A stretch of 64,000 bases of DNA from Nymphaea colorata (GCF_008831285.2 NC_045149.1:21954535-22018534); one strand, 5' to 3'; counted from the stretch's first letter, positions 12,301 through 24,744 are shown. Program-made: numbers and translations. The notes: generated from the letters alone by a model not told the origin.

Positions 12301-14320
12301 ACTCAGAGACCGCGTTCGCCCCAGGTTTTACAGCTATGTCTCACTCTTATGTTCCATAACCATTTCTCAATATTAGTCCAAGCCTCTGCGGCTTCAGGCA
12401 CTGCGTTCCGCAGTGGTGGCGAATTCTCTACTTGTGTACTTCGCTCAGACTTCTGGAACTCGTCTGCTCTGGGTTCAACAACAATTCTCATATAATTTGT
12501 GTTTTTTTGTTGACCAATTGGAACTCAGCTCTGACGAGTTGGCCCTTCTTGGTATCTAAACTTATAACCCTGCTTGCTTCTGCAAGTTAGAGTTGTACCT
12601 GCAACCAATCTGCATCAACGTTAGGGTGAAACAAGTGTTGGTTTCATTTGGAGAGCAATTAAATTAGTGCTTCTTAATAACCATCCAGGCTTGCGATTAA
12701 GAGAGGGAAAAAGAACAGATAAAATGGAAAACTGTATTAGCAAACCCAAAGCGCGATTGACCGGAAGCAATTTCCATAATCTAGTGAGCCTTGTACTTCA
12801 GTCATTCAAGTAGGTGGCGCTTCATATATGTTTGGTGCTGTTGGTAGGCCACATCTTGCTGCTTCTGCCTGAAAGCATGGGAGACTTATTTGGATTGCTT
12901 TTTAGTGGAGGCGAATCGTCTGCTTTCCTTTCAAAGAACATCTTTCTGTAAACCTGGTCAGTTAAATCAGTCCTCAACTGCCTCTTTCTTGGGTATGTGC
13001 TTAATTGCTGTGAAACTTGGAACGCGGCGATGGTGGTAATTGAACCTGGTCTTTGGAAGCGAATTGCGGTAAAAAGGAGATGTTTTACGGATGCAAATTT
13101 CAATCCCGACTACCAAGCCTTATCGTGAAGGCGCCATTGGAAAAGCGAAGACGGGAATGACTGGGTTGGATTATTATTCTTTTCACCACTTGAATATTTT
13201 TCCTTCATTGAAACATGCCGCATAGTATAATCTAGGAGTGTGAGAACAAAAAATCTCATTAATTTACTTTGATGTTTTCCAAGTGAGGGAGAGGACTAGG
13301 ACAATTTACTTTAACATTTTCAAAAGCCAAATCAATATTGGAAAGAGTGCCATTTAAAAATACTATCTATTTTTGGAAATACAACATTTTAAAATAATCC
13401 ATAATGAGGTATTCATCATTCACATGTTTGTATTTTTCTCTTTTTTATTATATTTTAAATGTTCTAAAAGTTTTCAAGGGGGCATATGACCCGTCCACTT
13501 AAAGATCATTTGATTACTGTTCATTGATATAGGACATATAGACGTTCTGTCCATCACAATACACATCACTGTCCTGTCTTTATGAACAATGATATTTTTT
13601 ATTCCATGTTTGATGATTTTAAGAACAAAACACTATGTTCCTCTTGTCTCACGTTTGTTTTGTATATGTTTGTTTTGTCTATTATATGTTTTTAGGAACA
13701 CAACAAATTCTTTTGAGATAGCAAAAAGATCAGAGGGTGAGAGAGAAAAAAACAGATTAATTACTACAGGATGAAACAATATCTTGGCGCTGACTATAAT
13801 TACAAGTGTGTTCCGTTCTACATGTCCTGTGACCATCAAACGGCCTTTTAGCCAATGTTACCTCTCAAATGGCGGATGTGCCAGCAACGCACCTGCCCAG
13901 TTACGCTACACACCATTTACCCTTCGTGATGCTGCATCTACAGAAAGCCCAAAAGTTTATAAAAACACAAGATTTTGTGAGTGGGATATTTTCAAAGGCA
14001 AACACCCACGGTCTATGCATACTACCTTTAATGACTCGCCTTTACTAACATGATATAAAAAGCTGAAATTTATTACATAGGTAAAGCGCTGGGTACTTGA
14101 GTGTGTGACCAACCAAAAAGTTCTTAATTGTGTTGTTGATAGAAATTAAGAGGAGAAAAGAAGGGAATTGATCAGAAGAGAGGAATATCGACACAGTGCA
14201 CCACATCAGGAAGAGCATCATGTTGTTGGCCTTCACAGAAAAGCACCACATAGTTTGGTGCTTTAGCAAAGCTAAAGATGCTGCTCGCACAGGACACTTT
14301 GAAATGAAGGATGGAGATTT

Positions 14321-14322
<2 letters not shown>
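9383..14322. other. Intergenic DNA without a recognisable gene
   Basis: About 5 kb downstream of the RRM gene. I see no RNA gene, intact transposon or recognisable protein domain. Near 10715 the words gggttcaagttttgagtatgg resemble the tRNA-related B-box-like tails common in plant retroelement and SINE debris. Short open frames at 9945, 11651, 12286, 12822 (-) and 13784 have no recognisable motifs and mostly begin at non-ATG codons. Confidence 0.45.

Positions 14323-14354
<32 letters not shown>
14323..14354. repeat. (CT)n microsatellite
   Basis: Uninterrupted CT dinucleotides, about 16 units. A second run of similar length lies 235 bp further on (14589-14614). The long Ser-Leu and Arg-Glu reading frames across both are products of the repeat, not genes. 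Confidence 0.95.
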
Positions 14355-14356
<2 letters not shown>

Positions 14357-14588
14357 GCCACCGTGCACTTTGACTCATGATGGACAAGAGTAGATAGCCA
14401 ACCCAATATATAAGTCAAGAGTTTATCGTTAAAGTTTGACTCCCTGCAAGTTTTAAACCTAATTTGGTTGCAGAATACTGCGATTCTGATCACTACTGAT
14501 TGAAAGCTGGTAAAGAGGAAAAGTAAAAGCAAAGAAAGCTCCAACTTCCACTGGTGGTTGGCCAAAGGGATAGCCCAACCCCCTATCT

Positions 14589-14614
14589 TTCTCTCTCTCT
14601 CTCTCTCTCTCTCT
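14589..14614. repeat. (CT)n microsatellite
   Basis: Uninterrupted CT run of about 13 units followed by a GT-rich stretch (tgtgtatgtgtgttgtgtg). Intergenic, upstream of the ATL gene. Confidence 0.95.
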
Positions 14615-15368
14615 AGATACATGTGTATGTGTGTTGTGTGCCTGCATGTCTGTGTGTTATGGCTACCAAAATATGACTGCTTATGGAAAACATCTGATCA
14701 AATTATAAACGACGTCCATAGTTTAAATAGTGTGACCTACACATAAACAAAACTTGAAGCCAAAGCCATGAAATTTCTGAAGAACAATCTTATATAGTTA
14801 AATGACTCGAAAAAATGGACTCGATCTTACCAAACGAATTCACTTCTATTTACAGAGTTTATGTACTGAAAATGAATTCAGCTGTGGAGAACCTAACCAC
14901 AGATTATATACTGAGATGTGGAGGAACGCACACAATGGATATTAAATTGTTTGAAGTCTCAAAGTTGTCTCATTTTGGCCGCGCTTGACCCTTCTTAAAA
15001 TTCCTATTTGTACAGAAAACTACAATAATTGAATAGTTGGTCTTTGATAAGTACCCAGGAGAGCCACATTTTTTTATGTAAACGAATCGCATCGCCCTCC
15101 TTCAGTCAAAGACAAAAAACAGGATATATGTGCCACCAAGCCATCCCCTTTAGCTCCTTTCTCAATTCTTCACCCGCTTTCCACCCCAGCGCACCTGCAA
15201 AAGCCTTGCTCTCTTTATTCTTCCACCCAGCCCCCTCCCCAAAGAAGTTTCTTCATCAGTTCATCTTCTAACATGTCCTGCTCTTCATTCTCCCCCTAAT
15301 TGCAGTCTCCCTCTCTTGGTGACAGCTTGTCACCAATTTTTTGGTTTAATGCATCTTCCCATTTGATC

Positions 15369-15392
15369 GTCTCTCTTTCTCTCTCTCTCTCT
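15369..15392 (+). repeat. (CT)n tract in the leader of the ATL gene
   Basis: A CT run about 100 bp upstream of the ATL start codon, within a generally pyrimidine-rich region (15130-15400). Pyrimidine tracts in this position are common in plant 5' leaders. It may lie in the 5' UTR. Confidence 0.7.
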
Positions 15393-15494
15393 GTCGGTCT
15401 GTGTGGCTAATCTGTGAAGGTGCAGAATTCAGGTGAGTTATCTCCTCTCTTGACTGATCGACTGACTCTCCTTGGTTCTTGCTGCATAAGTTGG

Positions 15495-16676
15495 ATGGCT
15501 TCTCCAGAGTACCAACAAATTTGGGTACCTGTGGAAAACTCAACAGATTGCTCACAGGGGTTCTGCACCTTCTATTGTCCTCAATGGTGCTACGTGATAT
15601 TCCCTCCACCTCCTCCACTTGGCTTGGAGGGCCAGGATTCGGGATCAAGTTTCTCCCCTTTGGTTATTGCCATAATTGGAATCCTGGCTAGTGCTTTCCT
15701 TCTCGTTACATATTATACCGTGGTAGCGAAGTATTGCGGCAATAGGGATTCAAACAGGAGACGGTTTCAGGCGAATCCGAATGAGAATTTGGATGAAAAT
15801 CATCAAAACGCTTCTGCACCTGAGCCATGGCAGGCACCAACTTCTGGTTTGGATGAATCTGTTATCAAATCTATCGCGGTTTGCAAGTATAAAAGAAGTG
15901 ATGGGCTCATTGAAGGAACAGATTGTTCTGTTTGCTTGAGTGAGTTTCAAGAAGACGAGAGTCTAAGGTTGTTGCCCAAGTGTAGCCATGCTTTCCACGT
16001 TCCCTGTATTGATAGATGGCTGCAGGCACACCCAAATTGTCCGCTCTGTAGAGCAAGTGTAGTATGTAATCCTACCGCAGTTCCTGTTCAGTTGCCACCG
16101 TCAGAGATCGCGATTGCAGTACCTCAAGAAATTCCGGAGCAAACGAGCTCGTCGGGAAATGAGTTTTTCTTTGATATTCCGGTAACCGAGGAAGTGGGGA
16201 GCAGTAATGTTGGTGTAGATTATTCGACTCTTATGGGTGGGATTCATCGTGACGAAGAAAGTTCCAGAGGTGTGGCTCCTAAGGTCCCTACGAGAGCTCT
16301 AAGTGATTTGGGTACGGAGGAAGACGCAATAATTGAGATTAGCAATGACGAAATCCAGACATTGAGGCGATCGGTCTCGATGGATTGGTCGAGCGGGAAT
16401 GGCATGTCCATTTCTGATATACTGTTGATAGATCATGATATAGAACAGGATGGTGATGGTGAATCTGCAACACGAGGTTGCGAGATTGCTATGGATGCTG
16501 AACGATCAAAGTCTGTCGCAGGGGAGCAGAGCAGTTGCAGAAATAGGTTGGAGGCTTCAAGAAGAAAGATATTGCACACGGTGAGAACTCCACTGATAAT
16601 GAAAAGGTCATTATCTGGTGGGAAGTTCCTCTTCCCCAGAAACGGCAGAGGAAGCAACACGGTCCTTCCACTCTGA
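15495..16676 (+). CDS. RING-H2 finger E3 ubiquitin ligase, ATL51/ATL52-like
   Basis: Intronless, 393 aa. It is probably a membrane-anchored E3 that moves ubiquitin from an E2 to a substrate. The N-terminus has the Cys-rich [18 protein letters not shown] segment (residues 24-41) that I associate with Arabidopsis ATL51/52. One membrane span follows (about 56-77, [18 protein letters not shown]), then the ATL GLD box at 118-120. The complete RING-H2 ligands are C144, C147, C163, H165, H168, C171, C182 and C185, with P184 before the last Cys and W175 between the two metal sites. The C-terminal 200 residues are acidic/Ser-rich with basic clusters. The start is the first ATG in frame; the frame stays open upstream to 15414, but only from a GTG inside the pyrimidine-rich leader. 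Single-exon structure is typical of the family. No defect seen. The closest paralogue (51, 52 or a neighbour) is uncertain. Confidence 0.95.
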   Translation: MASPEYQQIWVPVENSTDCSQGFCTFYCPQWCYVIFPPPPPLGLEGQDSGSSFSPLVIAIIGILASAFLLVTYYTVVAKYCGNRDSNRRRFQANPNENLDENHQNASAPEPWQAPTSGLDESVIKSIAVCKYKRSDGLIEGTDCSVCLSEFQEDESLRLLPKCSHAFHVPCIDRWLQAHPNCPLCRASVVCNPTAVPVQLPPSEIAIAVPQEIPEQTSSSGNEFFFDIPVTEEVGSSNVGVDYSTLMGGIHRDEESSRGVAPKVPTRALSDLGTEEDAIIEISNDEIQTLRRSVSMDWSSGNGMSISDILLIDHDIEQDGDGESATRGCEIAMDAERSKSVAGEQSSCRNRLEASRRKILHTVRTPLIMKRSLSGGKFLFPRNGRGSNTVLPL

Positions 16677-16997
16677 AAACGCCTTACGATTTGATTCATA
16701 TTATAGAGATAAAACTCCAATTTGTTAGTTTTCTTGCCTTATTCTCTTTCTCCCAGTTTCTTGAGAAATCATCTGTAATGGTTTAACGAGTCCTGATGGT
16801 TTCTTAAAATGGGATAATCAAAGATTGCGAGCTCAGTTGCAGGAATGGCTTTTTGTGGTCTAGCCTCTGGTGTGAAGGTCTTCTGGTAATCATGAGACAG
16901 GGATTGACTTGACGTTTCTACTGAATCCAGTACGCTGTGTTGCATGTCTGTAGATTTCTCCTGAGTTCACCTGCTCATTTACTGGTTCAATCGATAC

Positions 16998-17001
<4 letters not shown>

Positions 17002-17040
<39 letters not shown>
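17002..17040. repeat. (CT)n microsatellite
   Basis: Nineteen or so uninterrupted CT units, directly abutting the 57-bp tandem repeat that follows. Confidence 0.95.
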
Positions 17041-17044
<4 letters not shown>

Positions 17045-17153
17045 TTATTGGAGTCTTCAGGCTCCTGTGAATATTATGAAGGGAAAAAATGCACTCCATT
17101 TTTGCTGGAGTCTTCAGAGTCATGTGAATGTTATGAAGGGAAGCGACGCACTT
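17040..17153. repeat. Two-unit tandem repeat, about 57 bp per unit
   Basis: Both units begin ccattttt, carry ggagtcttcag and tgtgaat-ttatgaaggga, and end gcact. They differ at several positions, so the duplication is not very recent. The repeat stays open in one frame through both units, but the product resembles nothing I know. Confidence 0.85.
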
Positions 17154-17936
17154 TAAGAAGTCATACATATGCAGCTTTTTTTAGCTTTGTGTTTCATTCT
17201 TGCAGTTTCTGTCATGGATTGTGTAATGGTAAACCAACAAATGCATGTTAATGGATGTTCTCTCTTCCAAAATGCAGTTAAGAGTGCCCAACAATTCAAT
17301 TTTTCCTTGGTTCTGACAAATTCATACTTGGAAATAAAAAAAATTGGTGTCACAGAAGCTATAAAATCCATGGTGAGATGGGGAAAAAATGCCTAGTGGT
17401 CTTATATTCAAGAAATTCACTAGTTTCCCTGATTATCCAAATAAAGGAAAGGAAGATTTGGATTGAAGACCTAAACACAGAAAACAATAGCTATAATCAT
17501 GTAAAGATATCAGGGTTTTGTCATTTTGGCAGTACCACATCTGGTTTCAACTGAGAAGTATTGCATTAACTCTTACAGCCCAATAATGCTGCTTCCTTTA
17601 CAAAAGTTCAGTTCATTAGATTCTGAAATATGATTGCTTATTCAATCTGATGTAGTGCCTCGGATTGCAATTTGCAAATGGTCTGGATCTGGTTTAAAGT
17701 TTCCCTTATCTGTTTTCTGTAACACCAAACCTAATTCAGGCCCGCGCTCCAATGTATTCTTTATCTTGGGGCTGACCATTTCCAGTCTTACCATTGACAA
17801 GCCAAATTAATTTCCCCTAATATATATATACATATATATATATGTATAGAGAGAGAAAGAGAGAGAGAGAATCATTGGTTTCATGCTTCTTCTTGTGCAA
17901 TGATTGCAAGCTGCTCCTGATTAGGAGAATCGGGAG

Positions 17937-17940
<4 letters not shown>

Positions 17941-18030
<90 letters not shown>
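17941..18030. repeat. Compound (TA)n(GA)n microsatellite
   Basis: About 36 TA units followed immediately by about 9 GA units. The same order of units occurs at 31480-31575. The Ile-Tyr reading frames over it are repeat artefacts. Confidence 0.97.
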
Positions 18031-19253
18031 GAGAGTGCAACATACTTGGCTTGGAAAATATGTAAACAAGTTTTTCCAAATGGTAGCCTTATGTACGGCA
18101 GGCAAACCAGAGTCAGGTCTCCATTAGCTTAGCAAATTCTCCACAAACCAACATTTTTAAGAACAAAAGAAAATTCAAGTGGGTTCAACTAACGGCGGAA
18201 GGTTCTACCAAATCTACGATGATTCTTGTTCTACCAAGAATTTGTGTTTTAAATATTAAAAATTTCATAGAGGGTACCTTAGTTTGGAACCATATACAAT
18301 ATATAACACTTAGGAATACGTATCTTGGGGAGGCAATTATTGATTTAATGCATAATATTCAAGGCAAGTTTGAGAATATATTTGTTTTAAGAGTAAGCTG
18401 GAGTTAGGTGGCCACGCCACCAACCAATGGTAGGCACATCCCAACAACTGGAACTGTTGTCATCTAGTTGGTTTTCTGCCTTGACAAACTACAAACGATC
18501 ACTAGCTTTCAGGGTAGACCTTATTGAAACGTTCACTGTACTCTTTATTAAATGGAAAATGACATATGAACTTATTATATTTATTAGTATATTATTATTG
18601 TATTATTATTATTATTATTTTCCTTCATGATGTGCTGGGTCATTTATATAAGTCTTAGGTCATTTTAACTAACTGATAATGACAACATCACCAGCTGCCG
18701 CTTTTCTATAGGTTGGCATGATATTTGTTGAAATACCCATCTCCATTTTTTCTAGAACACCTAATTGAGAAAGCCTACAATTTTTTATTTTCCCTTTCTA
18801 GTTGTCTCTGATGCAACAGACCCATTTGGCAAATGGAATAATTTATCACGGTTTTATGAATATGCTTCAAAAGTTGAGCAGATTATGGAATATTTTTTAT
18901 GAATATTTGTTTTCATGTGAATTTCTATCTTGTGCATCAAATATGGTTAAATTTACCACGTTAAATCCTTCGTGTGCATCAATCAGGTCCTTAGATTGGA
19001 AAAGGAAAAAATTTCATCTTGTAAATTTTTTCAAAAAAATTTATGATGGTAAATTTACCACGTTAAAATTTTCCTATGCATCAAACAAATAGTGCCCACG
19101 TTAAATTTACCACATTAAATCTGTCCTTATCTTACATACTCCTAGCTACAAGGAAGCTTCTTCTTTCAACTCCTTCTACTTTGGTTTCTCCAACGGATAG
19201 TGCCCATGGGATTCGAACTCCGACTGCTTTCTTAACCTTCATATGATTAGGCA
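18031..19253. other. AT-rich intergenic DNA with a recurring phrase
   Basis: No gene. The phrase aaatttaccacgttaaa recurs near 18950, 19050 and 19105 (the last with an A for G), each time near wording like tgcatcaa. This points to short degenerate repeats of an old element. Confidence 0.4.
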
Positions 19254-19745
19254 TAGAGATGTCAACTGGTCCGATTTGCATGGATGCACTCTTTACTATA
19301 TTTGATGTATTGGATGTTTACATATTCAGATTGAAATCGAAATTCAAATATGAATAAAGAAATGTTTACTCTATATCTAAGTTTGGTTTTTAAATCCATA
19401 ATCTAAATGTGATCCATATCTGACTTTTATTTTCATATTTGATTCTGAATCCAACTTTCAAATGTACAATCAAATCTAGAAGACATTATGATCTTCTAAT
19501 AATTGGCTTTCAAAATGTATGGATATTCGATATAGACATTTACCTAAATTTGAATCCACATCCATATATGGACCTGAACCCAATTAGCTATTTATTTAAA
19601 ACTGAACCAACTTTATATCATTTCTTAAATCTGAACCCGAACTGATTCCTTCACTGGATGTGAAATTTTATCCACATCTGACTTTTTTTAGACCAATTAG
19701 GTCTGATATATATCCAGACCAAATCTGATAAATTGACATTCCCAA
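19254..19745. mobile_element. MITE-like element of the dispersed AT-rich family
   Basis: The left end reads TAGAGATGTCAACTGGTCCG. The reverse complement of the right end reads TTGGGAATGTCAATTTATC. They share an imperfect inverted terminus around GATGTCAA/AATGTCAA. The body is rich in aatcca/gatttg words. The left end also matches the end of the repeat at 53570-53985, whose reverse complement reads GGGATGTCAGCAGTTCCG. No coding content. Target duplication not clear. Confidence 0.45.
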
Positions 19746-21090
19746 CAGACAATTTTAGATATGAGAAACCTTTTCATATGAAGATTTTTTTTTTTTTTTT
19801 TGGTAAGAATTTTTTACAAATCTTGTGTGATCCAGCAGGCCATTGCTTCAAGGTCGACTATGGCATTTTAACTATGTGTGAGCCCCAAAATAAGAGACCG
19901 TGGTGCGTGGCCGGGGTCGAACACACCGCCCTTTCACATCACAGTGCGCCTTGTAACAATCGCAAAATGGAAAAATAAAAAGTCGTTTTAGTCCTCATTT
20001 TGTCCACAATAAAGGGGTAATTTTTCTTCACTTTTTTGTAATTTCTAGCACATAAAGTGTTTGACATTCTATACATCTGGTCAACGAGGACTCGAGATTC
20101 AGTGAGTCAAGACAATCCAGACGCGGACTCGGTTATAGAGTAATCAGGTCTGGTCAACCTTGACCCAGAATTGTAGCCAAGACCTTCAAAGGTTTATAGA
20201 GAAACGTGGTCTTGGCGATCAAGCAAAATTCAACATGTGTTGACTTAGTTCATACCTCAAATTGAAATTAAGGTCTGCAACTTAGGCCACACATTTACTG
20301 TTGCCAAACTTGAAACTCTACTCAAGTACAAAAAGCTATGGTTGTTGATCTTGGAGTGTGGAGCATCATCCCATTTTATTTGGTTTCCCATGTTTTCTGT
20401 GGAAATTTGTGAGTTATGAGTATTATTATAAGGTTCTGACTTTTGTAGTGTTGCCATATATTCCATATTGTGAAAATATGGTATTATTAGTGTTTTTTTT
20501 TCTTTTGTATTTGTCTTGCTCTTAATAGTGGGATCTCAATGCGGTCGTGGATGTAAGAAAACTTGGGCTTTTCCAAACCTGGTCGACCCTTGTTAGGGGC
20601 CGAGACAAGGTAGGGTTCACATGGGCCTTGGCCCCACTTCAAACTCAATGTTTGTGTTTGTCTTGCTCGTAATAGTGGGAACTCAATGCGATCGTGGATG
20701 TAAATTTTAGAAAATTTCACTTGTTCTACATAAAATTTTGAAAAATGATATTTTGGCCCTAATCAAAATTTAGAAACTTTAATTCGGCCTCCCTCACGAA
20801 AAATTCCTGACTCCATCCCTGATTCTTATATTCTTGGGTATTTGCTTCTTTTTTTTCTTCTTGCTCTGAGACACGGCATCGTTCTTAATGACCGAGAAAC
20901 TTGACCTCTTTTACTCTAGCGATAAGCGTTAGTGAATGAACCAAAAGATTCGCACAAGGTTTGTTGCTTAGGCTCATTCCTTGAAAATTTGTTCAGAAAA
21001 AGACACCACTTATGAGCATATGGAACATATGTGAACATATATATGTTTCAATATGTTTAGCAGTATATCTGACATTTTGTGACATGAAAT
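19746..21090. other. Intergenic DNA with retroelement-like debris
   Basis: Near 19900-19935 the phrase ggccggggtcgaacacacc resembles tRNA-related tails found in many plant repeats. At 20500-20810 the minus strand reads like the decayed wording (ggggccaaggcccatgtgaa) of plant LTR-element fragments. The segment tgtcttgctcttaatagtgg recurs about 147 bp apart (20510 and 20657, with few changes). A related fragment may lie at 61920-62040. No gene. Confidence 0.4.
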
Positions 21091-21785
21091 TTGTGTATGC
21101 TAGCTATAGGCGTGTGTGCATGCACCCTAGTTTTGCAATATTCAGGGTCACTTGATCCAATGGCTTTCATGCCGTATTTAACATGATCAAGACCATAAAA
21201 TTTGATTATTTGTTTGTATTTTCCCAGAAAAGAAACATGTTTTCTTGAAACCAAAAAATTTGGTGCATGTTTAAGGTTTTGATATGCGGCATTTGCTTCA
21301 AGACAATTTCAGGAACTTTTATGAAATAGGACGGAAAAGGAAGAAAAATGCTACAAACAAAGAAATTATAAACATAATGAAACTTACAGTTTGCATTGGA
21401 ATCACATGTCTGCAAGAATATGAAATTGTGTATGGTAGATGTGTTAGACACCATTTTTAATTTGATATAAGCGCCTGTGTTTATGCAATCTAGTTTTGCA
21501 ATATTCGGGTTCACTTGATCCGATAGCCTACTTGCAGTATTTAGCATGATCATGACCCTGACATTTGACGATTTGTTTGTATTTTCCTAGTAAAGAAACA
21601 TGTTTTCTTGAAACCGAAAGTTTGGTTGCATTTTCAAGCTTTGATGTGTGACATTTGGTGCAAAGACAATTTGAAGAACTTCTATGAAAGAGGAAAGAAA
21701 GGGAGGAAAATGCTGTAAACAAACGAACTAGAAACATAATTGAACTTACATTTTGCATCGAAATCACATGTATGCAACAACCAAC
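21091..21785. repeat. Two-unit tandem duplication, about 362 bp per unit
   Basis: The second unit follows the first with a spacing of 362-363 bp. Anchor pairs are tagttttgcaatattc at 21128 and 21491, and ttgcat-g-aatcacatg at 21391 and 21753. Both also share tttgtttgtattttcc and gaaacatgttttcttgaaac. They differ by eye at roughly one position in six or seven, so the duplication is old. The minus-strand frames across both give similar peptides, but these have no recognisable motif and are not called as genes. Confidence 0.85.
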
Positions 21786-21900
21786 ATATATTAGTATCAT
21801 ATTTCTAGGCCTATTAATAGAAGGTATGCCTATGTAAGCATTTGAGTCACCTTACACAGGGAAACCATGGAGCATTTTAGCTGTTTTCAAAAAATGTCTA

Positions 21901-22064
21901 TTACAAATGTTCTTCTGATTTAGCTGTGAATCCACCCATCAAGGCCGCCTCACGGGTGACCAACATTTGATGAAAGGCCGAGGCAATCTCGTCTGCTGTA
22001 TTAAGTTTGCAATCTTCCTCAACCTGCACCCGCACCAACATACACTTTTAATATCCTGCGCATG

Positions 22065-22096
<32 letters not shown>

Positions 22097-24467
22097 CCGG
22101 TTATATCTTTGGTTGGATGTTTTCTTTTTTATTGTGTGTCCCTAAAAACCGTTGCAAAATGTACATTGTATAGCTAAAAATCATAGCCAACAAACTGGTT
22201 GTTGTTAACACACCTTTTGTAATGGATTTTAGTGATATAAAATAAAAAAAAATTAACCATCTAATCATAGTGATATGATTTCAATTCTTATATATATATA
22301 CATATATATAATTACCTTTGTACTAAAGGAGTAGAGAACGAAGGGCTCCGTTGTAGTAACATTAAGGTGAAGAACTGTAAGGCGAAGTCCTTGCAACCCC
22401 GCAACCATCCTCAAGAGCTGTCCGGGCCTCCTTAGAGTCAGAACCGTAAGGCTGGCATAAGTCTCGCTCATGGCCACCTGGATATCCGCCAGCGCCGGCG
22501 AGTCCTCCGAGGGAGGCTCGCCGGAGAGCCTATTGCCCGTGAACGAGTACTGTGGGCACGTGAAGAAGCTAGCAAATGGGAGTGACTCTCCGGTGCCCCT
22601 CCTCTTGTTCGTCTCACTCTTCTGTACCTCTAGTGACTGAACCAGCTGCTCCAACTCCTTCACAAAATCAATGGCTCCGCCAACAATGGAGGCTTGATCG
22701 CCCTAATAAAGCATCGAATTCAGAACAGACGATCAACTAACCATAAGAGATGTGCAAACTTTTCTTTTTCTTGTTCTTGGAAACCCAACATAAACTAAAT
22801 TGGCATGGTCGATTTTCAATGCACAAACTTTAAGGCCTGTTTGTTTCATCGTGCATTTGAGATTAAATCAGATTCATGGTTTTAAGGTTGGACCCCCCCC
22901 CCGCCCCCTCAATCCAACCTTAAATCTACTTTTTTTACATGTAATGTGAATTTAAGTAAATCTTCTAAAACACCTTTTAATGCAGCTTCCTTAGTTTTTC
23001 CTTGTGAACTATTTTGAAATTTTGAGAAAATAATGGCAGCTTTCTAGAAATCTAATTAAATGCAGCTGTGAAAAGAAAATCTCAGAACCATAACCAATTT
23101 GCTGTTCCTGCTGCCAGGCAAGTAACTAGTACAGTCCTAGCGAGAAGAGGGTAGCTTGTTCTTTTCTTTTGTTTTTTATGCTCTGCAGTCCACATAAAAT
23201 AATATGAGTTTAGACGCTTCACACATGCTAATTTGGACAGAACTGCTTATCCAATGGGATAATGTGATAAACTCCATATCCTATATAAAATTTCCTCCCG
23301 GATAATCAATTGCCGACCTTCGAAAAGAAAGCACCTCGTAAAGTGTGAAGAAATAGAAGCTCAGATTCTGTCATACCTGTTTATCTTTATCTGCATGCCT
23401 TCTACAGAAAGTTCTCCTTGTAAGTTGTGTTAATAAAAAATGGACCATAGAGAAGGACGGAGCTTGGTCGATTTCAAAGGAATCAACCTGCCAACCACTC
23501 TTTCTTAATATTTAAAAATGTATGTGTTTGTCTTTTATTCTAGCTGTTGATCTTTGAATTTTTGAGAAAGAAAAATTATTCTAATTTCTAAAGAGGATAT
23601 CGTGAATGCTGATTTCTGTTAAGTGAATCATGCAGCGCATATCTCTCTACCTATTTAACTAAATTGTTCTGGCTGTGAGACTCAACAAGAGGAGAAATGA
23701 GTATAAAGACATGAATCATTATATGGATGACAGAATCCGGCTGGAAATGGATACTGGGGGTATGTCAATGTCGTCATGGGGATGAAGACTCCATTATTCT
23801 CATTCCAAGTCAGTCTGGAGCATGCGTATTTATATCACTTGAGGATACTAAACAGCCTTCTGCAATTAATGCATTTAATGAACCAAACAGCAGAAAGCAC
23901 CAAAAAACTTAATTGCTTTCAAGCATTCAATGGGAGACAAAAAAAAATGTAAATGCAAGTGAAGAAAACTATTAATAGAGAAAGTTGAAAGGAAGTTCTA
24001 ACTCTTTGAATGTAGGACTCTGGCATCAGCGACCGTAGGACGGCTAGGTGTTCATTCATTTGCTTCCTCCGGTTGCGCTCCACGGTGATATGCGTCATTC
24101 TCTGTTTCTCTAGTTCCTGGCTGTTCTTCAAGCTCCGGGGCCTCCTCCTCTTCTTCTGAGTCTCATTCTCTGCAGAGGAACTCCGGCCTGGTTGCTTGGC
24201 CTCCATTGGACTGAGGAGATGACCGACTGCTGAGGAAGAGAGACATGAAGAAGAGGAAGGAGATGGTGGGGATGATGAATGGGAAATCCAATTGGTAGGT
24301 GGAAAACATGGAAGCGGAGGCAGGCTTGGCCCGTTGCCATTAAAGAAACCGATTTCGTGCATTTGTTTGTTGCCAGCGTTCACCTCAAAAGGAAAAGAAG
24401 AAGAAGAATGGAGTTCGTTTGGAACAAAGTTGGCGAGGTAAGGAGACGTGATTGCCTCAAGCGCCAT
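21901..24467 (-). CDS. bHLH transcription factor, bHLH94/bHLH96-like
   Basis: Three exons on the minus strand: 24467-24003, 22702-22316 and 22023-21901 (TAA), giving 324 aa. The N-terminus MALEAI is the one I recall for Arabidopsis bHLH94/96. A Ser/Pro-rich region is followed by a KKRRRPR basic patch (105-111) and the bHLH domain from about 124. The DNA-contact residues H126, E130 and R134 predict binding to E-box/G-box DNA as a dimer. The intron after MPESYIQR splits the loop exactly before [11 protein letters not shown], and the second helix continues in exon 2. The C-terminal half ([20 protein letters not shown], then [16 protein letters not shown]) is the ACT-like fold of this subgroup, and exon 3 completes it with [20 protein letters not shown]. 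The subgroup is related to FAMA/SPEECHLESS/MUTE. No defects seen. A CACGTG box lies 272 bp upstream of the start. Confidence 0.94.
22703..24002 (-). other. Intron 1 of the bHLH gene (1.3 kb)
   Basis: Near 22830-22920 it carries a small MITE-like piece: ggcctgtttgtttcatcgtg at one end, and an inverted pair aaggttgga/tccaacctt around a run of C (about 22892-22910). The rest is ordinary AT-rich intron sequence. Confidence 0.5.
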
Positions 24468-24738
24468 TGTTGGGCACTAGCTCAGCTGTTCTTCCCTCGA
24501 CAGAAAAGAGAAGCCAATACCAAACTGGGTTGTCCTTATATCTCTGATCGGAGGCCAAAAAAAAAACACAAAAAACAAAAAGAAAACTTGTTGGTTCCTA
24601 TAAACTATAAAGGCCTTTTTATTTAGAAGAAAAAACAATCTTTTACAAGGGTTAAGGATCAAATATGCAACTTTTCACTTGCTTTAAAGTTGAAACACAA
24701 AACTAGGTGGGCAGAGAGATAATTAGAGAGAGGCAATG

Positions 24739-24744
24739 CACGTG
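24739..24744. promoter_or_regulatory. G-box (CACGTG) upstream of the bHLH gene
   Basis: A perfect palindromic CACGTG in gcaatgCACGTGggaaac, 272 bp from the start codon. G-boxes are bound by bHLH and bZIP factors. Since the gene downstream is itself a bHLH factor with G-box contact residues, self-regulation is possible but not shown. Confidence 0.35.

Larger units (their letters stand above)
16677..17940. other. 3' flank of ATL gene and intergenic DNA
   Basis: Contains a (CT)n microsatellite at 17002-17040, a two-unit tandem repeat just after it (17040-17153), and short AT-rich DNA. No gene recognised. Confidence 0.5.

Noticed and set aside
12822-13103. A 93-codon minus-strand frame
   Set aside because: It begins at TTG rather than ATG and has no recognisable domain.
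15414-15494. Upstream extension of the ATL frame from a GTG
   Set aside because: GTG is not expected as a plant start; the first in-frame ATG at 15495 gives the family-like N-terminus.
17842-18132. Open frames of about 75-96 codons on both strands across the TA/GA repeat
   Set aside because: They are translations of the dinucleotide repeat (Ile-Tyr and Arg-Glu runs) with no independent coding content.
19895-19940. tRNA-like B-box wording (ggggtcgaacacacc)
   Set aside because: No matching A box, no cloverleaf and no anticodon arm; it looks like retroelement or SINE debris, not a tRNA gene.
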